From Tenacibaculum sp. Bg11-29 (GTDB lineage Bacteria > Bacteroidota > Bacteroidia > Flavobacteriales > Flavobacteriaceae), in contig NZ_PJBB01000003.1 in assembly GCF_002836595.1 (NCBI RefSeq), forward strand, positions 3,999,501 to 4,063,500: DNA of 64,000 nt, in the 5' to 3' direction. The position numbers and the translations under genes are program-made. This document shows positions 1 through 9,367 of this stretch, one piece after another (positions within the stretch are counted from its first letter, which is position 1; each line of letters begins with the position of its first letter). The notes below the pieces were generated by a model, which did no database searches, had not been told where the DNA came from, and saw only the letters and a program-made list of their open reading frames with translations.

Positions 1-100
1 CTGATGTAGTAGATCCTTTTATTTTAAAACCTTTGTTTTTTAAAAATATAGCTAAAGGTTTCCCTAGCCAACCACAACCTAAAATACTAACATCCTTCAT
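1..100 (-). CDS. NAD(P)-binding Rossmann-fold protein, partial (N-terminus only)
   Basis: The reverse strand opens with ATG at 98-100 and stays open to the window edge, giving 33 residues that start MKDVSILGCGWLGKPLA. The GCGWLG motif after a short beta strand is a dinucleotide-binding loop, as in SDR/YeeZ-like epimerase or reductase proteins. The start overlaps the last 14 nt of the upstream aquaporin gene in another frame, so the two are probably co-transcribed. The rest lies outside the window; the substrate cannot be told. Confidence 0.6.
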   Translation of the reverse strand, partial: MKDVSILGCGWLGKPLAIFLKNKGFKIKGSTTS

Positions 101-752
101 TACAACAAGTATCGTCTTTTACTAATTTACAAGAAATCACTGCTAATAAAGCACCTAAAATTGGAGCTAATATATACAACCATAAATGCTCTAAATGACC
201 AGATATTAAAGCTGGTGCAATAGAACGAACAGGGTTCATAGAGGCTTTTGTCATTGGCCCTGCAAACATTGCTTCTAATAATACAACTCCACCAATAGCA
301 ATTCCTGCCATAACTCCAACTTCTTTACTTCCAGTAGAAACATTAATAATAGTTAACATTAAAAAGAAAGTTAATAATATTTCTAAAATAAATGCCCGCC
401 ATGGCTCTAATGTAGGAATCGTTGCTCCGTAATATTCACTTGCAGGAAACAACACCCATAAAATAAGACTTGCTAATAATGCTCCTAGTAACTGCGCAAT
501 AATATATTTCGGAACTTCTTTCCAAGAAAATCGTTTCGAAAAAGCAAAAGCTAATGTTACAGCTGGGTTAAAATGAGCTCCAGATATTTCTCCAAAAGCA
601 TATATCATTGCCATTACAATTAACCCCCAAGTTATAGCAACCCCTGTATGTGTTAAATCACTTCCTCCTGTTATTTCATTTACCGTCATTGCGCCTGTAC
701 CACAAAAAACTAAAGCAAAAGTTCCTATTAATTCTGAAATGTATTTTTTCAT
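87..752 (-). CDS. MIP-family aquaporin / glycerol facilitator
   Basis: 221 residues with six predicted membrane segments and both pore half-helix motifs of the major intrinsic protein family: HFNPAVT near residue 60 and SMNPVRS near residue 171. The second motif is NPV instead of the usual NPA. Length and layout are like bacterial AqpZ or GlpF, so it should passively conduct water or small neutral solutes through the inner membrane. The C-terminus is Cys-rich (DDTCCNEGC). The following gene overlaps its end by 14 nt. Water versus glycerol specificity cannot be decided by eye. Confidence 0.9.
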   Translation of the reverse strand: MKKYISELIGTFALVFCGTGAMTVNEITGGSDLTHTGVAITWGLIVMAMIYAFGEISGAHFNPAVTLAFAFSKRFSWKEVPKYIIAQLLGALLASLILWVLFPASEYYGATIPTLEPWRAFILEILLTFFLMLTIINVSTGSKEVGVMAGIAIGGVVLLEAMFAGPMTKASMNPVRSIAPALISGHLEHLWLYILAPILGALLAVISCKLVKDDTCCNEGC

Positions 753-861
753 GTTGCAAATATCAATTAAAAACTTGGTATTTATTTTAAGTTTTCGTTA
801 ACATTTAACTATCTAATTCCTTGTAAATTTAGCATCAAGAATATAACCTAAATCAATTATC

Positions 862-1701
862 ATGAAAAAAATAGTTTTAAGTTTATTTGTAGCTGCCATA
901 ACTCTAACTACAAATGCTCAAATAAAAACTCCAGCTCCTAGCCCTTCTTCTAAATTAGAACAAGCAGTTGGCTTAACAGATGTAACTCTTGACTACTCTA
1001 GACCAGGAATGAGAGGTAGAACAATTTTTGGAGATTTAGTTCCTTTTAATAAAGTATGGAGAACAGGAGCAAATGCAAACACAAAAGTAACCTTTAGTAG
1101 TAACGTTACTATTGACGGAAAAGAATTAAAGAAAGGAACTTATGCTTTATATACAAAACCAGCAAAAGATTCTTGGGAAATTATTTTTTATACTGATGCT
1201 GACAACTGGGGAACTCCTAGAAAATGGGACGATAGTAAAGTAGCGTTATCAACTACTGCAAAAGTTCAACCAATGCCTATGAAAATAGAAACTTTTACGC
1301 TTTCTATTGATGATATTACAAACGGCTCTGCTGTTTTGGGTATCTTATGGGAAAACGCTTATGTAGGTGTTAAATTTAACACACCTACTGACAAGGGAGT
1401 TGAAGCTAGTATTGCTAAAACAATGCAAGGACCATCTGCTGGAGATTATTTTAGTGCTGCAAAGTATTATTTAGATGAAGGAAAAGATATTAAGAAAGCT
1501 AAAACATGGATTAACAAAGCAGTTGATATGACTAAAGACAAGCCTCGTTTTTGGTATTCTCGTCAACAAGCATTAATCTTAGCAAAAGCTGGAGATAAAA
1601 AAGGAGCTATTAAAGCTGCAAAAGCATCTTTAGCTGGTGCTGAAAAAGCAGGAAATGCAGACTATATTAAAATGAATAAAGATTTTTTATCTAAAATGTA
1701 A
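862..1701 (+). CDS. DUF2911 domain protein, exported
   Basis: 279 residues. A Sec signal peptide ends near residue 19 (TTNAQ). Residues ~25-170 match the DUF2911 pattern of Bacteroidota, with LDYSRPGMRGR, FGDLVPFNKVWRTGAN and GTYALYT. The last ~100 residues are helical and Lys/Ala-rich, resembling tetratricopeptide pairs. The protein should be periplasmic or outer-membrane associated; the family function is not known to me. It is a single gene followed by a terminator at 1743-1776. Confidence 0.85.
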   Translation: MKKIVLSLFVAAITLTTNAQIKTPAPSPSSKLEQAVGLTDVTLDYSRPGMRGRTIFGDLVPFNKVWRTGANANTKVTFSSNVTIDGKELKKGTYALYTKPAKDSWEIIFYTDADNWGTPRKWDDSKVALSTTAKVQPMPMKIETFTLSIDDITNGSAVLGILWENAYVGVKFNTPTDKGVEASIAKTMQGPSAGDYFSAAKYYLDEGKDIKKAKTWINKAVDMTKDKPRFWYSRQQALILAKAGDKKGAIKAAKASLAGAEKAGNADYIKMNKDFLSKM

Positions 1702-1742
1702 TTCTTATTTTAGTAAAAAATTAATTTCGTTTATATATCATA

Positions 1743-1776
1743 AAATGCCCACTATTTTAATTGTGGGCATTTTTTG
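1743..1776 (+). terminator. Rho-independent terminator after the DUF2911 gene
   Basis: Perfect stem AAATGCCCAC / GTGGGCATTT around an A/T-rich loop, followed by T-rich sequence, about 40 nt after the stop codon. Confidence 0.85.
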
Positions 1777-1829
1777 GTTTTATAAACTATTTTTACCACC
1801 TCTTAAAAAACAAATGCTAACTTTGTTTT

Positions 1830-3020
1830 ATGAAAAAATCAATAGCGATCATTGGTGGAGGTTCTTCTGCTCTTATTACTGCTGCTTTCTTAGATCCTAA
1901 TAAATTTAATATTACTATTTATGAAAAAAAGAAATCGTTAGGAAGAAAGTTTCTTGTTGCTGGTGATGGCGGGTTTAACCTCAGCCACGGAGAAGCTATT
2001 AATAAAATGATTACAAGATATACTCCTGATACTTTTTTAAAACAAGCCTTATTACATTTTACGAATGATGATTTACGTAAATGGTTACTAACTATTGGTA
2101 TTCCAACTTTTGTGGGTAGTAGTAACAGAGTGTATCCTGAAAAAGGGATTAAGCCTATTGAAGTTCTTACCAAGGTTAAACAATTTTTAATTGATAAAGG
2201 TGTTCAATTGGTATACAATTATGAATGGAAAGGTTGGAATATTAAAGGTGAATTAATTTTTAATAACAATGAAATTATAAATACTGATTATACCATTTTT
2301 GCAATGGGTGGTGCTAGTTGGAAAATTACTGGTTCTGACGGCTCTTGGTTAGAAACATTTAAAAACAAAGAAATAAATACACTTCCTTTTTTACCTGCAA
2401 ATTGTGCATATGCAATTAAATGGCCGAAAGAATTCATCTTAAAAAACGAAGGACAACCTTTAAAAAACATCGCTTTATCTTGCTTAGATAAAACACAAAA
2501 AGGTGAGCTAGTTACTACTAAATTCGGATTAGAGGGAAATGCTATTTATGCCTTGAGCACTGAAATACAATCGCAACTTTCAATAAAAAAAACAGCAACG
2601 ATTTATCTTGATTTAAAACCAATGTTTAGTCTTAATGAAGTAAATCAGAAGATAAACGCTTCGCAATTAAGAACAGTAAAAGACATACTTAAGAAAGCAC
2701 TAAAATTAAGTCCGTCTCAAATAGATCTTATAAAAACTAATTTAACAAAAGAAGAATTTACTAATAAAAATATATTATCAGAAAAAATAAAAGCTTTACC
2801 ATTTATTATACATAGTGCTGCACCATTAGATGAGGCAATTTCTATTACTGGTGGAATTTCATTAAATGAAGTAAATGAAAACTTTGAACTTCATAAACTT
2901 AAAAATAATTTCTGCATTGGTGAAATGCTAGATTGGAATGCACCAACAGGAGGTTATTTATTACAAGCTTGTTTTAGTATGGGTGCTTATACTGCAAAAT
3001 ATTTGAATAAAAAAGAGTAA
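1830..3020 (+). CDS. HI0933-family NAD(P)/FAD-dependent flavoprotein
   Basis: 396 residues. The N-terminus carries a Rossmann FAD-binding motif (IAIIGGGSSALITA) and the family hallmark LGRKFLVAGDGGFNLSH near residue 37-53, where related proteins have GRKLLxSGGGRCN. The C-terminus has the second FAD contact region (GEMLDWNAPTGGYLLQ). This resembles the TIGR03862 branch of HI0933-like oxidoreductases, whose substrate is not known. Cytoplasmic, no signal peptide. It is a single-gene unit convergent with the GNAT gene. Confidence 0.85.
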   Translation: MKKSIAIIGGGSSALITAAFLDPNKFNITIYEKKKSLGRKFLVAGDGGFNLSHGEAINKMITRYTPDTFLKQALLHFTNDDLRKWLLTIGIPTFVGSSNRVYPEKGIKPIEVLTKVKQFLIDKGVQLVYNYEWKGWNIKGELIFNNNEIINTDYTIFAMGGASWKITGSDGSWLETFKNKEINTLPFLPANCAYAIKWPKEFILKNEGQPLKNIALSCLDKTQKGELVTTKFGLEGNAIYALSTEIQSQLSIKKTATIYLDLKPMFSLNEVNQKINASQLRTVKDILKKALKLSPSQIDLIKTNLTKEEFTNKNILSEKIKALPFIIHSAAPLDEAISITGGISLNEVNENFELHKLKNNFCIGEMLDWNAPTGGYLLQACFSMGAYTAKYLNKKE

Positions 3021-3025
3021 ATAAT

Positions 3026-3484
3026 TTATTTTAAACCTCTTCTCATATTAATTAAATGCTTACTAAACCCTGCTTTTTCATAAGCTTTAATGGCTCCTGG
3101 GTTATCAGCATATACATCTAATCGAACTTCAAATATATTATTCGAAATTGTCCAAGCATACAAAGCATCAATAACTAATTTATTAATTCCTTTACCCCTG
3201 TGAGAATCTTTGACATACATAAAACCTAAATACCCCAAATTTTGATGTTTTAAATATGGTTTTGCTATTTCAATTCTCGCATATCCTGAACCTACAATTT
3301 TTTCTTCATCTACAGCCACAATTACTTCTACATCATCAGACAAAATCATTGCTTTAATGTCGTAATATGATATTTTCTCGTCCTTTAAAGTAACATCAAA
3401 AGGTCTTTCAAAATTAATAAGCGCTTGTTCAAATTCTAGAAGAATTGGTAAATCTATTAAAGTAGCTTTTCTAGTTGTTATCAT
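3026..3484 (-). CDS. GNAT-family N-acetyltransferase
   Basis: 152 residues with the acetyl-CoA-binding motif A: strand LGFMYVKDSHRGKGINK (RGKGI loop) around residue 100, and the C-terminal ADNPGAIKAYEKAGF motif B. Acceptor substrate unknown. It is the last gene of a tight minus-strand operon: only 2 nt separate it from the symporter gene upstream. Confidence 0.85.
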   Translation of the reverse strand: MITTRKATLIDLPILLEFEQALINFERPFDVTLKDEKISYYDIKAMILSDDVEVIVAVDEEKIVGSGYARIEIAKPYLKHQNLGYLGFMYVKDSHRGKGINKLVIDALYAWTISNNIFEVRLDVYADNPGAIKAYEKAGFSKHLINMRRGLK

Positions 3485-3486
3485 TC

Positions 3487-5142
3487 TTATTTCTTATTAA
3501 AAAACAGTTGTAATACAGAGGCTATTAAAATAACTAAACCTGCTCCTAAAGCATTTAACCATAAAAACGGTAACCAATCTGCTTTCCAAACATATATAAT
3601 TAGTAACTGTGTAATAATTGCTGCGATAAAAACGGCATTCGATTTCACATATTTAAAGAAAAAAGCTAAAAGAAAAATTCCTAATACATTTCCATAAAAA
3701 ATAGAACCTATAATATTTACTAACTGAATTAAGTTATCAAATAGATTAGCCACACAAGCAACAGATATAGCTAAAATTCCCCATCCTAAAGTAAACAATT
3801 TAGTCATTTTCACATAATGTGCATCATCGTACTCTTTACCTACGTTACGCTTATATAAATCGATTACTGTTGTCGACGCTAAGGCATTTAATTCTGAAGC
3901 TGTTGACGACATTGCTGCTGATAAAATAACAGCCAATAATAACCCGATTAAACCTTTTGGTAAATTGTGTAATATAAAATGTATAAAAACATAATCTTTA
4001 TCATTTGTTTCTACCTGAGCATCTGCTTTTGTAATTACTGCTTTTGCTTGTTTTTTTATTGATTTATCTTGTTCGTTTAATTCTTGAAGTTGCTTTTTAT
4101 TTTCATCTGTTAAGCCTTCAAAAATTAGGGTTTTCTTTTTATTTTCTATTTGAATATGCTGCTGTTCTAAATCTTTATATTCTAATGCATATTCTGAATT
4201 TACAACTGCATTATTTGCTTTTGGATTAAAATTTAAAGGAGCTGTATTAAATTGATAAAATACAAACACCATTACTCCCACCAATAAGATAAAAAACTGC
4301 ATTGGTACTTTTAATAATCCATTAAAAATTAAACCTAACTGGCTTTCTCGAACAGATTTCCCTGATAAATAACGTTGTACTTGACTTTGATCTGTTCCGA
4401 AGTAAGAAAGCATTAAAAAAGTTCCACCTAAAATTCCTGTCCAAACAGTATAACGATTATTTAAATCCCAAGAGAAATCTATAACTTTCATTTTATCAGA
4501 TGCTCCAGCAATTTCTAAAGCTTTTGTAAAAGTTATTCCGTCAGGTAAATATTGTAGTATTAAATAAAAAGCAATAAACATTCCTGCAAAAATCACTGCC
4601 ATTTGCTGTTTCTGAGTAACACTTACTGCTTTTGTTCCTCCAGAAACAGTATAAATAATTACTAAAAAACCAATAATGATGTTTAGCATTACTAAATCCC
4701 AACCTAACACAGCTGATAAAATAATAGCGGGAGCAAAAATTGTAATTCCAGCTGCTAAGCCTCTTTGAATTAAAAACAGAATAGCTGTTAAGGTTCTTGT
4801 TTTTTTATCAAAACGACCTTCTAGATACTCGTAAGCAGTGTAAACTTTTAATTTATGATAAATCGGAATAAATACCAAACAAATAATAACCATTGCTATT
4901 GGCAATCCGAAATAAAACTGAACAAAGCCCATACCACTATGAAATGCTTGTCCTGGTGTAGATAAAAATGTAATGGCGCTCGCTTGGGTTGCCATTACCG
5001 ACAACCCAATCGTCCACCATTTACTATCACTTCCTCCTTTAATATACTCTTCAGCATTTTTACTTCCTCTTGTTTTCCAAACTCCGTAAAAAACAATAAA
5101 TAATAATGTTAACGAAAGTACAATCCAATCGATTACTTGCAT
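3487..5142 (-). CDS. Sodium:solute symporter (SSS family)
   Basis: 551 residues, about 13 membrane segments, typical of the SSS/SGLT family: an N-terminal WTIGLSVMATQASAITFLSTPGQAF core helix and the SAAMSSTASELNALAS sodium-site helix in the C-terminal half. A hydrophilic, Lys/Gln-rich, coiled-coil-like insertion of about 80 residues (around residues 305-385) sits between two membrane helices and is unusual for the family. The gene lies between a 35-residue membrane peptide (3 nt upstream) and a GNAT gene. Substrate unknown; sugar-like solutes are common in this branch. Confidence 0.9.
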   Translation of the reverse strand: MQVIDWIVLSLTLLFIVFYGVWKTRGSKNAEEYIKGGSDSKWWTIGLSVMATQASAITFLSTPGQAFHSGMGFVQFYFGLPIAMVIICLVFIPIYHKLKVYTAYEYLEGRFDKKTRTLTAILFLIQRGLAAGITIFAPAIILSAVLGWDLVMLNIIIGFLVIIYTVSGGTKAVSVTQKQQMAVIFAGMFIAFYLILQYLPDGITFTKALEIAGASDKMKVIDFSWDLNNRYTVWTGILGGTFLMLSYFGTDQSQVQRYLSGKSVRESQLGLIFNGLLKVPMQFFILLVGVMVFVFYQFNTAPLNFNPKANNAVVNSEYALEYKDLEQQHIQIENKKKTLIFEGLTDENKKQLQELNEQDKSIKKQAKAVITKADAQVETNDKDYVFIHFILHNLPKGLIGLLLAVILSAAMSSTASELNALASTTVIDLYKRNVGKEYDDAHYVKMTKLFTLGWGILAISVACVANLFDNLIQLVNIIGSIFYGNVLGIFLLAFFFKYVKSNAVFIAAIITQLLIIYVWKADWLPFLWLNALGAGLVILIASVLQLFFNKK

Positions 5143-5145
5143 ATT

Positions 5146-5253
5146 CTAATTAGTGTATAAGTTTGTAATAATGTAAAACAATATGATATAAACTGCATTT
5201 GCAAGCAAAACGATGCTGTACTCTTTTTTCCAAGTATATTTTTGGTTGTTCAT
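5146..5253 (-). CDS. Small single-span membrane protein in the symporter operon
   Basis: A 35-residue ORF, too short for usual gene calling. It starts MNNQKYTWKKEYSIVLLANA and continues with a hydrophobic helix and a short polar tail. Its ATG follows the TAA of the DUF6503 gene with no gap, and its stop is 3 nt before the symporter start, so it fills the interval exactly and looks translationally coupled. Basic N-terminus then one helix predicts an inner-membrane protein, perhaps an accessory of the symporter (inference). Confidence 0.65.
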   Translation of the reverse strand: MNNQKYTWKKEYSIVLLANAVYIILFYIITNLYTN

Positions 5254-6021
5254 TTATTTTGTTGGTTTTTCAAAAAAGCTATCTGCTAACGATGCCTTAC
5301 TTAATAAAGGCAATGAAAACACTGTAGGTTCTCTTGCTGGTTCTGTTGGATTACCTTGTTCATTTTTTTGGTACCAAGTTAAAGATTTTGGCAATAAAAA
5401 ACCGTTAACATTTTCCCAATCATTATATCTAATAATACTAAATTTATCAGAAGCTTTTTTACTAAAATAAGTAACAGTATATCCCAACCAACTCATTTCT
5501 TTTGTTGTAGCATCATAATAAATAAAGTAATTATCATCTGATGAGTTACCTACATTTGCTTTGTATGATATTTTAAAACCAGGATATTTCTTTCCTTCGA
5601 ACTCCAATGGCTTCACTTCAGAATATACAATTCCATCATCGGCTAAAACAAATGGCATTGCATAAAAATAAAAATATAGGTTGTAGTAAAATTTTGGATC
5701 CTTTTTAAATTTCGTAGTATCTGAAACCCAAGTATTTTCTCCATTAAATCCATAAGAATAGTCTGAAGAGTTAACAACAGCTCTTCTTGAATGTAAATCG
5801 GTGGTATGCTCTTCTCCATTTACACCGTATGATAATGTTTTCATTTTATTCCAACTATCAATTCCTCCATGCTTTTCAAAAACAGCAGCTAAAGCTTCTG
5901 GATATTTTTTTACTTTAATTACTTCTTTTACATTTTCTTTCTTCATAACTTCTTTTTTTGATTCATTTTTACATGAAAAAGAAATTACAGTAATAGCTAT
6001 TAGTAAGGCTAATTTTCTCAT
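5254..6021 (-). CDS. DUF6503-like lipoprotein
   Basis: 255 residues. The N-terminus is a lipoprotein signal peptide with lipobox ISFSC near residue 16, followed by a charged Lys/Glu linker. The body (FEKHGGIDSWNKMKTLSY at the start, WYQKNEQG near the end) resembles the DUF6503 proteins of Bacteroidota, thought to have an LolA/outer-membrane-lipoprotein-like fold; this assignment is from memory of the family pattern. First gene of the operon with the small membrane protein, symporter and GNAT genes. Confidence 0.7.
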   Translation of the reverse strand: MRKLALLIAITVISFSCKNESKKEVMKKENVKEVIKVKKYPEALAAVFEKHGGIDSWNKMKTLSYGVNGEEHTTDLHSRRAVVNSSDYSYGFNGENTWVSDTTKFKKDPKFYYNLYFYFYAMPFVLADDGIVYSEVKPLEFEGKKYPGFKISYKANVGNSSDDNYFIYYDATTKEMSWLGYTVTYFSKKASDKFSIIRYNDWENVNGFLLPKSLTWYQKNEQGNPTEPAREPTVFSLPLLSKASLADSFFEKPTK

Positions 6022-6104
6022 TTTTAAACTCTTATTTTATTAATATAAAATGTAGTCGGGTATTGACAGTAAACTTACAGAAGTTCTGCCTAATTATAAA
6101 ATAA

Positions 6105-6135
6105 AAAGGCGTCTCTATTAATTAGAGACGCCTTT
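6105..6135 (-). terminator. Terminator of the ABC exporter gene
   Basis: 13-bp perfect stem AAAGGCGTCTCTA / TAGAGACGCCTTT. On the minus strand it is followed by TTTTATTTTAT. It lies about 40 nt after the ABC gene stop. Confidence 0.85.
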
Positions 6136-6172
6136 ACAATATAACTGAGTTTAATCTTTATAATGCGAATTA

Positions 6173-7942
6173 TTAAATTTTCGCTTGATAGGTATATAAC
6201 TCAAAATATCTACCTTTTTCAGCTATCAATTCATCATGTGTACCTCTTTCAACTATCGATCCTGCTTCAATAACTAGTATTTGATCTGCTTGTTTAATGG
6301 TACTTAACCTATGCGCAATTACGATGGTCGTTCTATTTTTTATTAACTCTGATAAACTTTTTTGAATTAGTGCTTCACTTTCTGTATCTAAACTAGAAGT
6401 AGCTTCATCTAAAATAATAATTTTCGGGTTCGCTAAAATAGCTCTTGCAATTGCCAAACGTTGTCGTTGACCTCCTGATAACTTAACCCCTCTTTCACCG
6501 ATTAATGTATTTAATCCATCATCAAAACGATCGGTAAATTCATTTACATACGCAGCTTTTACAGCATTTTGTAACTCCTCTTCGGTTGCATTTGGTCTTG
6601 GAAATAAAATATTTTCTCTAATAGTTCCTTCAAACAAAAATTCATCTTGTAAAACAACTCCTAAGTTTTTTCTATAAGAACTTAATTGAACTTTTGACAT
6701 GTCATGGTTGTCAATTGTTACTTTTCCTGATTTTGGATTTAAAAAAGTTGCTGATAAACCAGCAATTGTAGATTTTCCTGAACCTGAACTACCAACCAAA
6801 GCGGTTACAGTTCCTGACGGAACCTGAAAACTAATATCTTTTAACACTTCTTTTCCCTCTTCATAAGAAAAAGAAACATTTTCAAAAACAAGTTCTCCTT
6901 TAACATCTCCTAGTTCAATAACTCTTTCCTCATCATCTCCTTCAGCCTCCATATTCATTAACTCCTCTGTTCTATCTAAACCAGCTAAAGCTTCTGTTAA
7001 TTGGCTACCAATGTTACTCATCTGTATAATAGGAGCAATCATTAGTCCTAATAAAAAAGTAAATGATAAAAAATCTCCAACAGTTAACTCACCTGCCATT
7101 ATTTTATAACCTCCAATTCCCATAATTCCTGTAGAAGCAATTCCTAATAAAAACGTTGCAGAACTAGTCATAATAGCTGTTGCTGTTAAACTCTTTTTTA
7201 CATTTTGAAATAAAAGATCAACTCCCTTTTCAAAAGACTCATTTTCTTGCTTTTCTGCATTAAAGGCTTTAATTACTCGTACACCAGCCAAGGTTTCTGT
7301 TAATCGTCCTTTTACCTCAGCGTTTATTACACCTCTATTTCTAAATATAGGTCTGATATACTTAAATGCTTTTAAAGCAATCAATCCAAATACAGCTACA
7401 GGAATTAATACAAATAATGTCATCGATGGACTTATTTTAATCAATAGAATCATAGAAATTACTGCTGTAATTGTTCCACCAACTAATTGAACCAATCCTG
7501 TTCCCATTAAATTACGAACCCCTTCTACATCGCTCATAATTCTAGAAACCAAAGCTCCAGATTTTGTATTATCAAAAAAGCTTATTGGTAAAGACAATAC
7601 CTTTTTTTGAACTTTTGCTCGTAGTTCTGAAATTAAATACTGGGCTTGAACACTTAATATACGTGTTAATAAAAAAGATGTTATAGCTTGTATTAAAATA
7701 GCAGCACCAACAATAAATAATAAATAATATAATTCATCATAATCTTTATTAGGGATTACATTATCTAACAATGATTTAATTTTTAATGGTGCAACCAAAC
7801 TTGCCAATCTACTCACCACTATTAATATTAACCCAATAAACACCAATCCTCTTTTAGGCCATATAATGGTTTTAAATGCTTTACTAATAGAAACTTTTGG
7901 TTTCTTTTTATTCTTATTTGATACTGTATCTAGGTACTTCAT
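6173..7942 (-). CDS. MsbA-like ABC exporter (fused permease and ATPase)
   Basis: 589 residues: six-helix ABC type I exporter membrane domain (about residues 25-320), then the nucleotide-binding domain with Walker A GSSGSGKST, signature LSGGQRQRLAIARAI, Walker B IIILDEATSSLD and the switch His in VIAHRLST. The half-transporter works as a homodimer in the inner membrane. Family members export lipids, lipid A or drugs; the substrate cannot be set from sequence. Single gene with its own terminator. Confidence 0.92.
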   Translation of the reverse strand: MKYLDTVSNKNKKKPKVSISKAFKTIIWPKRGLVFIGLILIVVSRLASLVAPLKIKSLLDNVIPNKDYDELYYLLFIVGAAILIQAITSFLLTRILSVQAQYLISELRAKVQKKVLSLPISFFDNTKSGALVSRIMSDVEGVRNLMGTGLVQLVGGTITAVISMILLIKISPSMTLFVLIPVAVFGLIALKAFKYIRPIFRNRGVINAEVKGRLTETLAGVRVIKAFNAEKQENESFEKGVDLLFQNVKKSLTATAIMTSSATFLLGIASTGIMGIGGYKIMAGELTVGDFLSFTFLLGLMIAPIIQMSNIGSQLTEALAGLDRTEELMNMEAEGDDEERVIELGDVKGELVFENVSFSYEEGKEVLKDISFQVPSGTVTALVGSSGSGKSTIAGLSATFLNPKSGKVTIDNHDMSKVQLSSYRKNLGVVLQDEFLFEGTIRENILFPRPNATEEELQNAVKAAYVNEFTDRFDDGLNTLIGERGVKLSGGQRQRLAIARAILANPKIIILDEATSSLDTESEALIQKSLSELIKNRTTIVIAHRLSTIKQADQILVIEAGSIVERGTHDELIAEKGRYFELYTYQAKI

Positions 7943-8085
7943 ATTTTATTTTTTACGCTAACAAAATAGTTCAGCTATTTTTCGTCAATATATATGCCAT
8001 TTATAATTAACATGACAGATTAGCAAAAAGTGTAGTTATTATCTTTAAGAAAGATCATACATCTTGAATTTACTACTTATAGAAA

Positions 8086-8234
8086 ACAAAAAAAACGCCT
8101 TTTTAGGCGTTTTTTTGACTAGCTTTCTTTTTTTTTACTTTGGTTAGCGTAAAAGTTTTTTCATAGAATTTCCCCCGACGTATTAATATAAACCCTCCGA
8201 TTATATTTCCTTTAAACAAGGTGTAATTTTCAAC
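8086..8234 (-). ncRNA. Cassette small RNA, copy 1 (with six-codon ORF)
   Basis: On the minus strand a Bacteroidota -7 box TATCTTTG lies at 8240-8247 and a terminator hairpin (ACGCCT/AGGCGT with flanking A/T runs) at about 8089-8117, defining a transcript near 150 nt. Inside is ATG AAA AAA CTT TTA CGC TAA (8144-8164, peptide MKKLLR) preceded by a G-rich GTCGGGGGAAATTCT that may act as ribosome site or structure. Two 22-nt-spaced direct repeats (GTGAGG-N5-CCTTAC on the plus strand, 8269-8285 and 8291-8307) lie just upstream of the promoter where a -33 element is missing. Confidence 0.55.
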
Positions 8235-8314
8235 CGGTACAAAGATATTTCTTATTTTTAAAAACTTGGTGAGGTTCTCCCTTACTTTTAGTGAGGCGCT
8301 CCCTTACTTTTTGT

Positions 8315-8348
8315 AAACACTATATAAATTATGATTTATATAGTGTTT
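8315..8348. repeat. 15-bp perfect inverted repeat
   Basis: AAACACTATATAAAT / ATTTATATAGTGTTT around a 4-nt loop, followed by a T-rich run. It separates cassettes 1 and 2 and could be a weak terminator or a protein-binding palindrome. Decayed versions follow the other copies; at 9596-9631 the arms have drifted. Confidence 0.6.
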
Positions 8349-8377
8349 TATATTTTTTTTATATTGAAAAGTAGAAA

Positions 8378-8527
8378 ACAAAAAAAACGCCTTTTTAGGC
8401 GTTTTTTTTGACTAGCTTTCTTTTTTTTTACTTTGGTTAGCGTAAAAGTTTTTTCATAGAATTTCCCCCGACGTATTAATATAAACCCTCCGATTATATT
8501 TCCTTTATACAAGGTGCAATTTTCAAC
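8378..8527 (-). ncRNA. Cassette small RNA, copy 2
   Basis: Same layout as copy 1: -7 box at 8533-8540, terminator hairpin ACGCCT/AGGCGT near 8382-8409, six-codon ORF MKKLLR at 8437-8457, and the two upstream GTGAGG..CCTTAC repeats at about 8562-8600. It differs from copy 1 at scattered bases, mostly in the promoter-distal part. Confidence 0.55.
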
Positions 8528-8873
8528 CGGTACAAAGATATTTCATCTTTATAAAAACTTGGTGAGGTTCTCCCTTACTTTTAGTGAGGCGCCCCCTTAC
8601 TTTTTATAAACACCATATAAATTGTGATTTATCATTTTTTTTTATAAAAAAGTAGAGCGAAGTAGATAATTACCTGTTTTTTAATTAAAACATCTTGAGA
8701 AGTATCTATCGAGTACAGTCGAAACCTATTATTAAAAGGCTAATTACTACTTTCTATCAAATTACCATTTTATTTCTATAATGCTCGAACTAACAACAAG
8801 AGTTGCGCCCCTACTTAAAACTAAATGTTTAATTGTACATATTTAACTACTGAGCTTTATTACTCATTATAAA

Positions 8874-9020
8874 AAACAAAAAAACACCTAAATAGGTGTT
8901 TTTTTGACTAGCTTTCTTTTTTACTTTGGTTAGAGTAATATTTTTTTCATAGAATTTTCCCCGACGTATTAATATAAACCTTTAGCTTATATACCCTTTA
9001 AACAAGGTGTAGTTTTTAAC
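8874..9020 (-). ncRNA. Cassette small RNA, copy 3
   Basis: -7 box at 9026-9033. The terminator stem reads ACACCT/AGGTGT (8881-8902), a compensatory change against copies 1-2. The six-codon ORF at 8930-8950 reads MKKILL, so sequence changed while frame and length were kept. Part of the 493-nt tandem duplication shared with copy 4. Confidence 0.55.
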
Positions 9021-9367
9021 CGGTACAAAGATATTTCATCTTTATAAAAACTTGGTGAGGTTCTCCCTTACTTTTAGTGAGGCGCCCCCTTACTTTTTAT
9101 AAACACCATATAAATTGTGATTTATCATTTTTTTATATAAAAAAGTAGAGCGAAGTAGATAATTACCTATTTTTTAATTAAAACATCTTGAGAAGTATCT
9201 ATCGAGTACAGTCGAAACCTATTATTAAAAGGCTAATTACTACTTTCTATCAAATTACCATTTTATTTCTATAATGCTCGAACTAACAACAAGAGTTGCG
9301 CCCCTACTTAAAACTAAATGTTTAATTGTACATATTTAACTACTGAGCTTTATTACTCATTATAAAA

